Assembly (NCBI RefSeq): GCF_003596335.1
Contig: NZ_QZCH01000008.1
Coordinates: 1-64,000 of the forward strand
Reading direction: 5' to 3'
Length of the DNA: 64,000 bases
Source: Motilimonas pumila
GTDB lineage: Bacteria; Pseudomonadota; Gammaproteobacteria; Enterobacterales; CBDFNC01
How positions within the stretch are numbered: the first letter of the stretch is position 1; every line of letters starts with the position of its first letter. Below the pieces are notes generated by a model that saw only the letters and a list, made by a program, of their open reading frames with translations, searched no databases and was not told the origin of the DNA. This document shows, one piece after another, positions 8,685 to 17,786 of this stretch. The position numbers and the translations under genes are program-made.

Positions 8685-9956
8685 ATGAAACTTGAATCCA
8701 TTGCGTTGCACCACGGCTATGAATCGGAAGCGACCACCAAAGCGGCGGCGGTGCCTATTTATCAAACCACCTCGTTCACTTTCGACGATACTCAGCATGG
8801 CGCTGATTTGTTTGATTTAAAAGTTCCTGGCAACATTTATACCCGTATCATGAACCCAACCACCGACGTATTAGAGCAGCGAGTAGCGGCGATGGAAGGT
8901 GGTATTGCCGCGTTAGCTGTGGCCTCTGGCATGTCTGCAATTACTTACGCAATTCAATGCTTGTGCGAAGTGGGTACTAACATCGTTAGTACCAGCCAGT
9001 TGTATGGTGGCACTTATAATTTATTTGCCCATTCATTGCCTAAGCAAGGCATTGAATGTCGAATGGTGTCTCACGATGACTACGATGGCTTTGAACAAGC
9101 CATAGATGAAAATACCCGTGCCATTTTCTGTGAGTCTATTGGTAACCCAGCGGGCAATGTTGTCGACATTGCTAAATTGGCTGAAATTGGCCACCGTCAT
9201 GGTGTGCCTGTGATAGTGGATAACACGGTAGCGACGCCTTTCTTGTGTCGTCCGTTTGAACATGGCGCAGACATAGTGGTGCACTCATTAACAAAATACA
9301 TCGGTGGCCATGGTACCTCTATTGGCGGCATTATTGTTGACTCAGGCAAGTTTGATTGGGTAGCAAATAAAGAGCGCTTTAAAGTCTTTAACGAGCCAGA
9401 TCCGTCTTACCACGGCGTGGTTTATACCGAAGCATTAGGGGCGGCGGCATTTATTGGCCGTTGTCGCGTGGTGCCACTGCGAAATACCGGCGCGGCCATT
9501 TCACCGATGAATGCGTTTCAAATTATGCAGGGGCTTGAAACACTTGGCCTGCGGATGGAGCGCCACTGTGAAAACGCCGAAAAACTGGCGGCATATCTAC
9601 TTGACCATGAAAAAGTAGACTGGGTAAATTACGCCGCGCTGCCAAGCAGCCCTTACCAAGCCAGTTGTCAGAAAATCTGCGGCGGTAAAGCGTCAGGCAT
9701 TTTAAGCTTTGGCATTAAAGGTGGCGCAGAGGCCGGCGCCAGATTTATCGACGCATTAGAGATGATTTTACGCTTGGTCAACATTGGCGATGCCAAGTCG
9801 CTGGCTTGTCACCCTGCATCAACCACGCACCGCCAACTTAACGGCCAAGAACTCGCCGCCGCGGGCGTCAGCGAAGAGTTAGTGCGTATTTCCGTCGGCA
9901 TTGAAAATATCGACGACATCATCGCCGACGTGGAACAAGCGCTGGCAAAAGCATAA
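8685..9956 (+). CDS. metY: O-acetylhomoserine (thiol)-lyase
   Basis: A 423-residue PLP enzyme of the Cys/Met metabolism family. It makes homocysteine from O-acetylhomoserine and sulfide. The start MKLESIALHHGYE, the YTRIMNPTTDVLEQRV segment and the PLP-binding lysine (Lys204 in SLTKYIGGHGT) point to MetY rather than MetB. The C-terminal STTHRQL is also typical. The open frame extends upstream to 8490, but the ATG at 8685 with AAGGA upstream is the evident start. Cystathionine-lyase relatives remain possible but less likely given the length. Confidence 0.88.
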   Translation: MKLESIALHHGYESEATTKAAAVPIYQTTSFTFDDTQHGADLFDLKVPGNIYTRIMNPTTDVLEQRVAAMEGGIAALAVASGMSAITYAIQCLCEVGTNIVSTSQLYGGTYNLFAHSLPKQGIECRMVSHDDYDGFEQAIDENTRAIFCESIGNPAGNVVDIAKLAEIGHRHGVPVIVDNTVATPFLCRPFEHGADIVVHSLTKYIGGHGTSIGGIIVDSGKFDWVANKERFKVFNEPDPSYHGVVYTEALGAAAFIGRCRVVPLRNTGAAISPMNAFQIMQGLETLGLRMERHCENAEKLAAYLLDHEKVDWVNYAALPSSPYQASCQKICGGKASGILSFGIKGGAEAGARFIDALEMILRLVNIGDAKSLACHPASTTHRQLNGQELAAAGVSEELVRISVGIENIDDIIADVEQALAKA

Positions 9957-10071
9957 GCCTCATAGACAAGAGGTTGGCTTTAGCTCCTACTGATTTGACC
10001 AATGATTCGAAGGAGTAATAAAGGTGGTTGTAATTCCATCAATTATTCCTTCTTTAATGGTCTGAAACATT

Positions 10072-10094
10072 ATAGCGGGGCCTCTCCCCGCTAT
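10072..10094. terminator. GC-rich perfect hairpin after metY
   Basis: Nine-base-pair perfect stem ATAGCGGGG/CCCCGCTAT with a five-base loop, about 115 bases past the metY stop. No strong T run follows on either strand, so it may end metY transcription inefficiently. It could also be a boundary of the degraded insertion element to its right. Confidence 0.4.
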
Positions 10095-10199
10095 TAAAAA
10101 CGTTAGTATTAAAGCGGACTTGTTGGTGAAATAAGGAAAAAACATCGCTACCCCGTGCAGTCTATCGGCCTGTCTCGAACAGATACAACTAACCCTAGG

Positions 10200-10780
10200 A
10201 GCTTACTCATCGTTGTAACATTTCTGATGCCTCACCAACTTGAGCGTTGTAACACCTCAAGCTCAATGTGTCGTTAGCAAGCCCTTTATATCGAGACATT
10301 GTTGCCTCAAAGATTGCACGGTCGTGGTAGCTTGAATCAGTTTTTCACTGAGGTAGAGCATCGCGTTTAAGTACATCAACCGCTTCATTTCGTGGCGCCA
10401 CTTTCCCTGTAGCCTGCATTTTTTCTAAGAAATATACAAGGCTTGCAATCCTTGTTTAGTATTACGTTATGATACTTTGCGATGTCGTAAGCACCTTCTC
10501 CTGATACAGTTTGAAATTTCCTGCGAAGCGTTTTCAAAATGTCAGGTAAATTTCATTATCACTAACGCTGACGAGGCTTATTTATGCACTAATCACTTCA
10601 GGAGTATCGACATCAACTGCAAGATGCAGTTTGCGCCAAGTTCTGCGCTTTTCAACATCATATTTGTTCACTGCCTTCCCAAAGACTTTCAGAGTTGTTG
10701 AATCTTTCGCTATATAGGGCAAAGATCCTTTGGCTCCCCCTGCACTGTCTTCGATCGTTTACTGGATTTGGTGTAGTCAG
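10200..10780 (-). pseudogene. Degenerate IS5-type transposase relic
   Basis: Translating the minus strand across frames recovers pieces of a transposase in the right order. These are SDYTKSSKRSKTVQGEPKD (10730-10780), VFGKAVNKYDVEKRRTWRKLHLAVDVDTPEV (10600-10690), and near the left end a YHDRAIFEATMSRYKGL and LRCYNAQVGEA-like stretch (10210-10310). These match the DDE-domain and C-terminal segments of IS5-family transposases. Many stops and frameshifts make it inactive. This relic fills most of the otherwise gene-free interval 9957-10905. No intact terminal inverted repeats were found. Confidence 0.6.
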
Positions 10781-10821
10781 GTGAGCTTAAAGGGACACTT
10801 GAATAGCTATTTAATTGTTAA

Positions 10822-10861
10822 AATTATTAAAAGTATTGAATTATTAATACTTTTAATAATT
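10822..10861. repeat. Perfect 16-bp inverted repeat, AT-only apart from one pair
   Basis: AATTATTAAAAGTATT and its exact complement are separated by eight bases. It lies 44 bases upstream of the gene at 10906 and is followed by a run of eight G (10865-10872). It could be a protein-binding site, a hairpin, or an end of the transposon debris to its left. Confidence 0.6.
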
Positions 10862-10905
10862 AAAGGGGGGGGTAAAATAGAGGAAATAATCAAGGAAGTG
10901 CAAAA

Positions 10906-11718
10906 ATGAGACAACTTTTTAAGCCTGTTATTGCTATATTACTATTTTTATCAAGTCCCTCGGCATTTGCAGGCGGTATACCGTTAATTTTCACGGCCGG
11001 AGAGCAATTATATTCCACTGGGCACATAGTTAAGATTGATGGAAAACAAAAAATTGTTGCAGTAAAGACGAGCGGGGTCTTCATATTTGGTATTTTTGGT
11101 TTAGGTGCGGTGACGGATAACTATGCTCTTACTGATAGCATTCAGTCTGACTACTATCGTGATATTTACGGCAGAGGAATAAACGATCTGAAAAGAGCAG
11201 GCCAATTACCACAAGACTTCCCAGTAGAGGCAAGCATGACGACCACTGCTATTATACATAGCTTTTTCTTCTGGATTTCCCTCATTTTAGGAGGGATTTT
11301 TCTTGTTGTTTATTCCTCTATAACAAAAAATAAAAATAATAAATTACTTGTCAGTACGTTCTGCTTGATTAAGAAAAAAGACGGCTCGTTTTCTGATGCT
11401 TGTTTATCAGACATCACGAATTGGTATATTAGGTCAGCAGATGATAAAGCTCCACATAAAACAGTGGAAAAAGCAAATAGTGCGGTAGACAAAAATACCT
11501 GCATAGAAAGTTATGCTTTTCATAAAGCTCGTTCAATGAATGAATCAGCCAAAATATCATTCATTTCAGTACTCTACTTACAGTTACTAGCTTCAAGCGA
11601 TCCATTTACTGAATTACAATTTGAAAACTTAAATTTATTTTCAACGGGAATGGGGATGCTACCAGAAACTTTTGAGAGTACCATTAGGCAAATTAACAAC
11701 GACATTGCTCAAAACTAA
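10906..11718 (+). CDS. Hypothetical exported membrane-anchored protein
   Basis: A 270-residue protein with a clear Sec signal peptide (cleavage after AFA near residue 22) and one strong membrane segment at about residues 110-130. The tail is soluble and partly helical. The part before the membrane span is presumably periplasmic. No family is recognised. Good ribosome site AAGGAAG 7 bases ahead of the ATG. The gene is AT-rich, sits right beside an insertion-element relic, and ends before a hairpin at 11793, all consistent with acquired DNA. Confidence 0.6.
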   Translation: MRQLFKPVIAILLFLSSPSAFAGGIPLIFTAGEQLYSTGHIVKIDGKQKIVAVKTSGVFIFGIFGLGAVTDNYALTDSIQSDYYRDIYGRGINDLKRAGQLPQDFPVEASMTTTAIIHSFFFWISLILGGIFLVVYSSITKNKNNKLLVSTFCLIKKKDGSFSDACLSDITNWYIRSADDKAPHKTVEKANSAVDKNTCIESYAFHKARSMNESAKISFISVLYLQLLASSDPFTELQFENLNLFSTGMGMLPETFESTIRQINNDIAQN

Positions 11719-11792
11719 ACTACTTAACCGCTTATTTGATGTAAAAAGTGGCATATAAATAACTTTAAAGTAACATTTTCTGCATCAAACCC

Positions 11793-11833
11793 AGGGTGAG
11801 AGCACTCATGCTCTGACCCTCTACTTTTTTATT
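11793..11833 (+). terminator. Terminator after the exported protein gene
   Basis: Stem AGGGT-AGAGCA / TGCTCT-ACCCT with a single G-G mismatch and a four-base loop, followed within four bases by TTTTTT. It is 75 bases beyond the stop at 11718. Confidence 0.65.
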
Positions 11834-11999
11834 TCGCGCTAAAATACGCTTTGTTTCCTCATTTCAATATCACTATCAGTGATGTTTTATATCATTGCTA
11901 GTCTATTTTTTGCTCTCTGGTTTCTTGTCATACTCTTTTGGTATTCCATTTCGATAGCCAATATCGACACCCAATATCCAAGCTTATTAGAGACCTGCT

Positions 12000-12916
12000 A
12001 TGAAAAAATCCCTGCTACTGACACTCATGTCCCTTGCACCTGCGTCAGTTTTTGCAGCTGAAGTAAGCAAAGACAATTACGTTGAAGCTGAAACTGATTG
12101 GTACTTCGCCGGTGTTCAAGCAAAGTTGGGGGTTAATACTTGGATGCATGACGCGCCTGTGAGCATCGATAACCAACAAGTCATTCGCTCAAATCGAGAC
12201 GTTGCTTACTCTATTGCCATCGTTGATGTATCCAAAGGTGCCACTTTCACTGTACCTGAGTCAGGGCACTATCAAATCATTCACATCATGGATGAGCAGC
12301 ATCTTTCTCACCAAGTGGTATCACGGGGTGAATCATTGACTATCACGGCGGATGATATTAACGGTGAGTATGTTCACATGCTTGCCCGCACAAAAATTGC
12401 AGGTGATGACACGGCAGAGCGTCAACAACAGCTTAGCATTGAAGCCAACTCGGCTCGCCCATACCCTTCAAAAGGTTACGCAGAAGCAGAGGTAACCGCA
12501 CTTCGCCAGAAGTTGGTGACAGAGTTTGTAGCAAGTAAAGCGAAAATCTTAGAGCACATGTCTTTTGTAAAAGACATTGAACAAGCAGATCCCACTTCTT
12601 ACTTGTACGCTACTGCAGTCGGTCACGGCGGTCTTCTTACGAAGCGCAATACCTACCTTACGTAGTGGGCGGTGGCTTCTTCTCGCTCACCACGTATGAC
12701 ACCGCAGGTTGGATTGTAGAAGACAACTTCTACATCGGACACGAGAGCATGAAAGACAATGGTGACACATTCGAAGTGGCCTTCAATTGCCCTGGCGTTG
12801 CTCACTCTGTTGATGTGCAAGAAGGCTGGACAGGCGTATGGCGTTTCTACAAGCCAAACAACGAGATGGCATTTATTGACTTCATCGACAGCATTCGCAG
12901 CGTTAGCGTTGAGTAA
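12000..12916 (+). pseudogene. DUF1254-like exported protein, frameshifted
   Basis: The 5' part (12000-12665, 221 codons) opens with a signal peptide (SLAPASVFA, cleaved near residue 19). It then shows features I associate with DUF1254-type proteins (YFAGVQAKLGVNTWMHD, QVIRSNRDVAYSIAIVDVSKG). Just before 12650 the frame slips: reading one base over, AQYLPYVVGGGFFSLTTYDTAGWIVEDNF continues directly to a stop at 12914. Together they make a protein of about 305 residues. A single missing base near 12638-12645 explains the break. It could be a true inactivating mutation or a sequencing error. Confidence 0.65.
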
Positions 12917-13004
12917 ACAGGTTTTACTGATTGTCGCTTTGTCGACTCAAGTTTCTTACTGCATCTCTGATGCGATTATCCTTTTACGAAAATAGGTATC
13001 TCTT

Positions 13005-13621
13005 ATGAACAAGACACTGATTGCAACATTACTTGCAGGTTGCTCGGGGTTGGCTATTGCTCAGCCTTTTGATGCGATTAACCCGATTGATTCTTCCAAT
13101 TGGGACATTAACCCACAAGATTACGGTATGACTGCAGAGCAGTTTATCGAGTCTGAATCGCTGCATTTCATGAAAAACATGGCTCAGCGTGAAGGCATTA
13201 ACGGCATCTTTCATTTTACCACGCTAGCAAAAGCGGAAGACCGTTGGGTCGTGTCGCCATACAATGGCGTGGTTTACTCTATGGTTGTTGTTGACGTAAG
13301 CGAAGGCTTTACGCTCACCCTGCCTAACACAGGTGAGTGTTACATTACGACGCAAATCGTTTCTCAAGAGCACATATCTTCCCAATTGATGGGGGGCGGC
13401 ACTTACACTTATGATGGCTCTGAGTGTAAAGGTACCCACGTCGTGATTGGCATATGAACCACACGCAACCTTTCTATAAAGTGGGCAAGGGTACTTCCGA
13501 GTTGGCCCCTGACATGTTTGATACTAAGTACATTTTTATTGGTCTACGTTTGGCAATGGATGGTTCAGAGGAGAATGTCTGCCTTATCACTGCGGAATTA
13601 CAGTCACAAGTTAAAAAGTGA
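13005..13621 (+). pseudogene. Second DUF1254-like protein, truncated
   Basis: A relative of the preceding gene: signal peptide (LAGCSGLAIA), then VVSPYNGVVYSMVVVDVSEGFTLTLPN and HISSQLMGGGTYTYDG, which parallel the same region of its neighbour. The first frame stops at 13455. An overlapping frame (ATG at 13455) continues with FDTKYIFIGLRLAMDGSEE to a stop at 13619, so a frameshift lies near 13450. The product would be shorter than the family norm, so the gene is probably broken. The tandem of two damaged paralogues suggests relaxed selection on this function. Confidence 0.5.
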
Positions 13622-13713
13622 CCGGCGGCTTGGTGCACAAAGCGGTACACGGTCATCATTCTCGTTTACCCCTGTAAGATAAGGTGAAGCATGGAATAGC
13701 GACAAGAAAAAAT

Positions 13714-13744
13714 AAAAAGGCTGACACTCGGTGTCAGCCTTTTT
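13714..13744. terminator. Bidirectional terminator
   Basis: AAAAAGGCTGACAC and its complement around a three-base loop, with A and T tracts on both sides. It serves the minus-strand VOC gene at 13781 and can also stop rightward transcription from the DUF1254 region. Confidence 0.85.
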
Positions 13745-13780
13745 AGTTTTTAATGTCAGTGTTAAAGAAATACTTGGATG

Positions 13781-14272
13781 TTACTCGTAATCAGATGCGT
13801 AAGTATCTTCGTAAGAATGTGAGTAAAACTCAAAAAGGTTACCAAACGGATCTTCGAGGTAAACCATTTGTGCTTGTTTTAACTCGTCATCGGGGTGATA
13901 ACGCATGATGTCCATACGCACTTTACCGCCATACTCCTCAACACGCTTGATTGCCGTAGCGAACTGTTCTTTTGGCAATTGCAGGCAAAAATGAAAAATG
14001 CCGATGCGAGAAAAGTCGACTTCGTGACGCTGTTGGCGATCTTTCATCTCAAACATTTCAACGCCAATGCCATCTGTTGTGACTAAGTGAGCAATGTTGA
14101 AACCCTTAAAGCCCTCACCAAATACCGCAATACACATACGGCCGATGGCCGATTCACGCTCTTCGATGACTTTAGTGTTATTCATTACAACGCGAAGGCC
14201 GAGTGCTTTTGTGTAGAACTCTACTGCTTTGTCCATGTCTCCGACCATCAGGCCCACATGATTCATTTTCAT
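13781..14272 (-). CDS. VOC (glyoxalase/dioxygenase superfamily) protein, copy 1
   Basis: A 163-residue protein of the vicinal oxygen chelate fold. Likely metal ligands are His in MNHVGLMVGD at the N-terminus, His in IGIFHFCLQ, and Glu in DPFGNLFEFYSH near the end. The reaction cannot be assigned. A TTG start at 14284 is possible, but GGAG lies seven bases before the ATG at 14272, which is preferred. It is a close paralogue of the gene 300 bases to the right, on the same strand but with its own terminator, so the pair arose by tandem duplication and is transcribed separately. Confidence 0.8.
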   Translation of the reverse strand: MKMNHVGLMVGDMDKAVEFYTKALGLRVVMNNTKVIEERESAIGRMCIAVFGEGFKGFNIAHLVTTDGIGVEMFEMKDRQQRHEVDFSRIGIFHFCLQLPKEQFATAIKRVEEYGGKVRMDIMRYHPDDELKQAQMVYLEDPFGNLFEFYSHSYEDTYASDYE

Positions 14273-14502
14273 AAACGTCTCCAATCTTAATTTTAGTTTT
14301 CAACATAACAATCGTAGTGTTTAAGCGTGATTGTGCGAACTTTTTGCGTTAACCGACGGGTTCAATTCTTAGTATGCATTGTTGCTCTGGCGAGTAGTGC
14401 CGCAGAATGTATGATTTTTAGATAGCAGGGCGTGGCAATGAAATGCCCTGCGGGCAATTATTTTTAGGTTGTTTACTTTGCCTCGATCTTATTATGGAAG
14501 GC

Positions 14503-14537
14503 AAAAAAAAAGGATTGGTTTTATACCAATCCTTTTT
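14503..14537 (-). terminator. Terminator of VOC copy 2
   Basis: Perfect stem AAAAAGGATTGG/CCAATCCTTTTT with a seven-base loop and a long T run on the minus strand, 44 bases past the stop at 14581. Confidence 0.88.
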
Positions 14538-14580
14538 AGAGAGGGGCGATTTTCTACCTTAATTACAGGCAGGTAAGCAC

Positions 14581-15066
14581 TTACTCATAGTCAGTGGCGT
14601 ACGTTTCTTCGTAAGTGTGCGAGTAAAGTTCAAACAGGTTACCAAACGGGTCTTCTAGGTAAACCATTTTTGCTGGCTTGCTATCATCTTCTGGGTGGTA
14701 GCGCATAACGTCCATGCGCACTTTACCGCCAAATTTCTCGACTTTTTCCATCACGCCTTCAAAGTCATCGGTTTGCAGACAGAAGTGGAAGATACCAAGG
14801 CGAGAGAAATCGACTTCGTGGCGCTCTTGGCGCTCTTTCATTTCAAACATTTCTACGCCTATACCATCGGTGGTGACTAGGTGAGCAATGTTGAAACCTT
14901 TGAAGCCTTCACCGAATACGGCGATACACATGCGGCCGATGGCAGACTCGCGCTCTTCCAGTACTTTGGTGTTGTTCATTACAATTTTTAGGCCTAGTGC
15001 TTGCGTGTAGAACTCTACCGCTTTGTCCATGTCGCCTACCATGATGCCTACGTGATTCATTTTCAT
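14581..15066 (-). CDS. VOC (glyoxalase/dioxygenase superfamily) protein, copy 2
   Basis: A 161-residue protein nearly identical over most of its length to the gene at 13781 (shared MNHVG-MVGDMDKAVEFYT, RESAIGRMCIAVFGEGFKG and the C-terminal EDPFGNLFE). The same candidate metal ligands are kept. The copies differ mainly around residues 90-125, which may change substrate choice. The start is placed at the ATG at 15066, seven bases after GGGAG, although an upstream ATG at 15084 is in frame. The very AT-rich stretch upstream (15130-15200) is a likely promoter region. Confidence 0.8.
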   Translation of the reverse strand: MKMNHVGIMVGDMDKAVEFYTQALGLKIVMNNTKVLEERESAIGRMCIAVFGEGFKGFNIAHLVTTDGIGVEMFEMKERQERHEVDFSRLGIFHFCLQTDDFEGVMEKVEKFGGKVRMDVMRYHPEDDSKPAKMVYLEDPFGNLFELYSHTYEETYATDYE

Positions 15067-15567
15067 AATTTGCTCCCAATTCATTTTAAATGCAGTAATT
15101 TGTTTCGATGAAGAGAGTATATGGAGGTCATTGGATAAAATAAAATTATAATAAATTTTTATAATAATAATTTTTTTTTATTGATTTTCTTTGGTTTTTT
15201 AAGCGCGAGCTATTAGCCCTGACACGTGTACTAAAAGCTACGTATCCACTAGCGTTTAAAACGCAAAAGACTGGCATTGCGGGGTAAGCCCATCAGGGTT
15301 TTCAAATTGAGCTGCCAAGTTTTTATTAAAGCTCTTCGATGAAGATCAAACCGCTGGCCTTTCGAACATTACTTGTGCGGTCGTGCTGGCCCGTATTCTA
15401 CTTGCCTTGGTCTAAAGTTCATTTTAGCGAGCAGGGTTAAACCATTAAATGTGCTCAGTAGCGGTGAAGCGCGGGCAAGGGTTTATGCTTACCGCTCCTG
15501 GTGTGGTTGAGTGGCCGACGGGCTTTGTCTACAATAGCGCTATTCTCACTGTTTTTAGGAAACAAAT
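15067..15567. other. Intergenic region between divergent genes
   Basis: About 500 bases. The first 130 are extremely AT-rich and probably hold the promoter of the VOC gene. The rest has ordinary composition; I see no open frame, RNA gene or repeat in it. Confidence 0.5.
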
Positions 15568-15816
15568 ATGAGCGACAATACAGCCAAACCTGCTTTACCT
15601 GACCACTTATCGGGTAACCCTCGTAGCCCATACCATGTAGAGGAATGCTTTGAACATGACATCGGCATTCGCCTTAATGGTAAAGAAAAAACCGATATCG
15701 AAGAGTATTGCATCAGCGAAGGTTGGGTAAAAATTCCTTCGCCAAAAGCCAAAGACCGTTTTGGTCAGCCAATGCTGATAAAGCTTAAAGGGGAAGTGGA
15801 AGTTTTCTACAAGTAA
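15568..15816 (+). CDS. DUF3297 family protein
   Basis: An 82-residue soluble protein. The segments PALPDHLSGNPRSPYH, FEHDIGIRLNGKEKTDIEEYCISEGWVK and the closing LIKLKGEVEVFYK are characteristic of the conserved DUF3297 family, found as a stand-alone small protein in many proteobacteria; its function is unknown. Own terminator downstream, so monocistronic. Confidence 0.85.
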   Translation: MSDNTAKPALPDHLSGNPRSPYHVEECFEHDIGIRLNGKEKTDIEEYCISEGWVKIPSPKAKDRFGQPMLIKLKGEVEVFYK

Positions 15817-15835
15817 TTCAGCCTCAAGCCTAATG

Positions 15836-15880
15836 AATCGCGCGTATCCCTATCTTTGGTATGCGCGATTTAAATCTTTT
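15836..15880 (+). terminator. Terminator of the DUF3297 gene
   Basis: Stem AATCGCGC/GCGCGATT with one G-T pair extending it, loop of about 12, then TAAATCTTTT. It starts 20 bases after the stop. Confidence 0.6.
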
Positions 15881-15904
15881 CTATTTCTATTTCTATTTCT
15901 ATTT
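15881..15904. repeat. Four tandem CTATTT hexanucleotides
   Basis: Exact four-copy repeat of CTATTT in the non-coding interval between the DUF3297 terminator and the bcsG stop. Short enough to vary by slippage; no function suggested. Confidence 0.8.
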
Positions 15905-16014
15905 TACGCTACGCCATAACATTACAGCGCCCTCATGAATAAAAGCAAAGCCTTCTCTGGCATATTGATACCAAAAGCCAGCCGCACTCACTTCAAATAA
16001 AGCACAATGCCTAG

Positions 16015-17625
16015 TTAAGGTTTATACAAGGTCCACTTATCATTATCAAAGGTGTAATACTGGTTACCAATGACTTTTAACATGGTCGTACCGCTATTTT
16101 CTGACACCACTTCACTGTGGTCGAGGGCTTGCGTTAAGCTTTCCATACTGACGCCGGGTTGGCTGTATACCGGCTCAGAGATGATATTGGCCAGTAAATC
16201 ACTGAGCGCCAAGTAGCTCGACGGGGCGTCTATTGTTACAGGGCCGCCTGTTACCGCAACATCTGGGCCAAAGAATTTGACCCCCACTGGCACATGAGTG
16301 ATGGCGAAGGTGGGAATTTCGCGCATGCCGGATATTTGCATTTTGTCCCCTCTGACACCGCCGCCATGCTCAGGAATCAGGACCACAACAATATTGCGCT
16401 CGCTTTGTTGTAACTGTTGAAAAAATGCGTACAGATCATCGAGCAACACCTTCTGCTGTTGCCGGTAGGTCTCAATTCGGTTCAGTTTGTTGTTGCCAAC
16501 CACTTTATTGCCATCATGAATACTGATGGTGTTGTATAAAGCGGCGCTGGCCGTGTTGTCTTTTTTGTCGAGCCATGCATTAAGGACGTCTTTATCGCGG
16601 TAGATAGGACTGCCGTCAAAAGCATATTGATAAGGGGTTAATTGCTTGATATCGACTAAAGGCGAAATGTTCCCCATGTTTTGTTGAATATGGCTAGTGA
16701 AAGCGTCAAATTCGCCATTGTGGTTGAGCATTAACTCTTGTTGAAAGCCAAGTCGTGTCAGTTGTTCAAACAACAGGCATTGTTTGCTGCTCACCGGGCT
16801 AAATAAATCGGCGTGAGGCTGCTGGCCACAACTGGCGCGCAATAAGCGCAGTACGGCGGGGCCGCTGTAAGAAGTTGCAGCGTTGAACTCTTTAAAGACA
16901 ATATCAAACTCTGAAAATAAAGGGTGTTGGCTTTGTTTAGTAAAAGCCAGGTCGTCCCAAGACAACGAGCAGACATTTAACAGTAAAATGTCGAAGTTGG
17001 GTTTGCTATCAAGGGATAGCGAACTTATGCTCGATACCTTGCTTTGCTCTTGGGCAAAAAAATCGCTGCGATATTGGTTCAAGCCCTCATCTGAAGTGTC
17101 TACTGCGGCAGTTTGTGGTTGGGCTTGAGTTTGCCCGCTTGAGGCGATTTCGCCAGCTGCGGTTTGCGGTTGGCTCACGCTGTGCTCTTTAGGTGACTCG
17201 GGCCAAGAAAGGTAGAGCATGGCCACCAACACAAAACTGCTGACGCGAATAAACTGGTGGGTGTAGGCATAAAATACCGCTAACGTGGCAATTAATACCA
17301 AAGCGGGGACAGAGACAAAGCTCGAGGCCAGTTCAAGCAAATAGCGCCAGTCAAACTGCATCAGCTGATCGGTTTGTTGCCACAAGCGATCAAGGGGCGG
17401 TAAAAATGAGTCGTGATGCAATAGCAAAGCTGCCAGAACTAACGCCAGAGCTTGTTTGATGATGCCGCCAAGGCGAGTCGGTATCGGCAATAATAAAAAA
17501 GCCACAAAGGCAAAGTTATAAAGAGGATCAAAGCCTATAACCTCTTGTACTGCCAATACTAACTTAAACAGTAGAAATACGTTCCACCAACCAATATGTG
17601 CACGATGAGCTTGGAAAAGTGCCAT
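16015..17625 (-). CDS. bcsG: Cellulose phosphoethanolamine transferase
   Basis: A 536-residue inner-membrane enzyme that in enterobacteria adds phosphoethanolamine to nascent cellulose. Four to five membrane spans fill residues 15-140. A Gln/Ala/Ser-rich linker follows, then a periplasmic alkaline-phosphatase-like domain. The nucleophile motif ATSYSGPAVLRLLRASCG starts near residue 250 and a metal-site LIPEHGGG near 417. Slightly shorter than the E. coli protein. Its ATG overlaps the bcsF stop by one base (TAATG), so translation is coupled. Confidence 0.92.
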   Translation of the reverse strand: MALFQAHRAHIGWWNVFLLFKLVLAVQEVIGFDPLYNFAFVAFLLLPIPTRLGGIIKQALALVLAALLLHHDSFLPPLDRLWQQTDQLMQFDWRYLLELASSFVSVPALVLIATLAVFYAYTHQFIRVSSFVLVAMLYLSWPESPKEHSVSQPQTAAGEIASSGQTQAQPQTAAVDTSDEGLNQYRSDFFAQEQSKVSSISSLSLDSKPNFDILLLNVCSLSWDDLAFTKQSQHPLFSEFDIVFKEFNAATSYSGPAVLRLLRASCGQQPHADLFSPVSSKQCLLFEQLTRLGFQQELMLNHNGEFDAFTSHIQQNMGNISPLVDIKQLTPYQYAFDGSPIYRDKDVLNAWLDKKDNTASAALYNTISIHDGNKVVGNNKLNRIETYRQQQKVLLDDLYAFFQQLQQSERNIVVVLIPEHGGGVRGDKMQISGMREIPTFAITHVPVGVKFFGPDVAVTGGPVTIDAPSSYLALSDLLANIISEPVYSQPGVSMESLTQALDHSEVVSENSGTTMLKVIGNQYYTFDNDKWTLYKP

Positions 17626-17786
17626 TAAGCGTCCTCAAAATGGTTTTTTTTAAGGTGTTTCGGGTGCTGGGTATTGCGTCGAATCACTCGGTATATGCTG
17701 GGTAGCAACAGGCATGTGAGCACTCCAATGGTAAAACCAATCAGCAAGCTCACTATTACGGTAATAGTAAAATCATCTATGTTCAT
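17625..17786 (-). CDS. bcsF: BcsF small membrane protein
   Basis: A 53-residue single-span protein (hydrophobic residues about 8-30) lying between bcsE and bcsG, as bcsF does in enterobacteria, where it helps recruit BcsE to the membrane. The frame is open further upstream to 17828, but the ATG at 17786 lies just inside the end of bcsE (14-base overlap) and gives a normal length, so it is chosen. Assignment rests on context, size and topology. Confidence 0.75.
   Translation of the reverse strand: MNIDDFTITVIVSLLIGFTIGVLTCLLLPSIYRVIRRNTQHPKHLKKNHFEDA

Noticed and set aside
10477..10701. Plus-strand open frame of 74 codons in the insertion-element relic
   Set aside because: It is the complement of transposase fragments and lacks start signals.
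11879..12061. Small plus-strand open frame of 60 codons ahead of the first DUF1254 gene
   Set aside because: Its second half is an out-of-frame reading of the DUF1254 signal peptide and its first part has no ribosome site.
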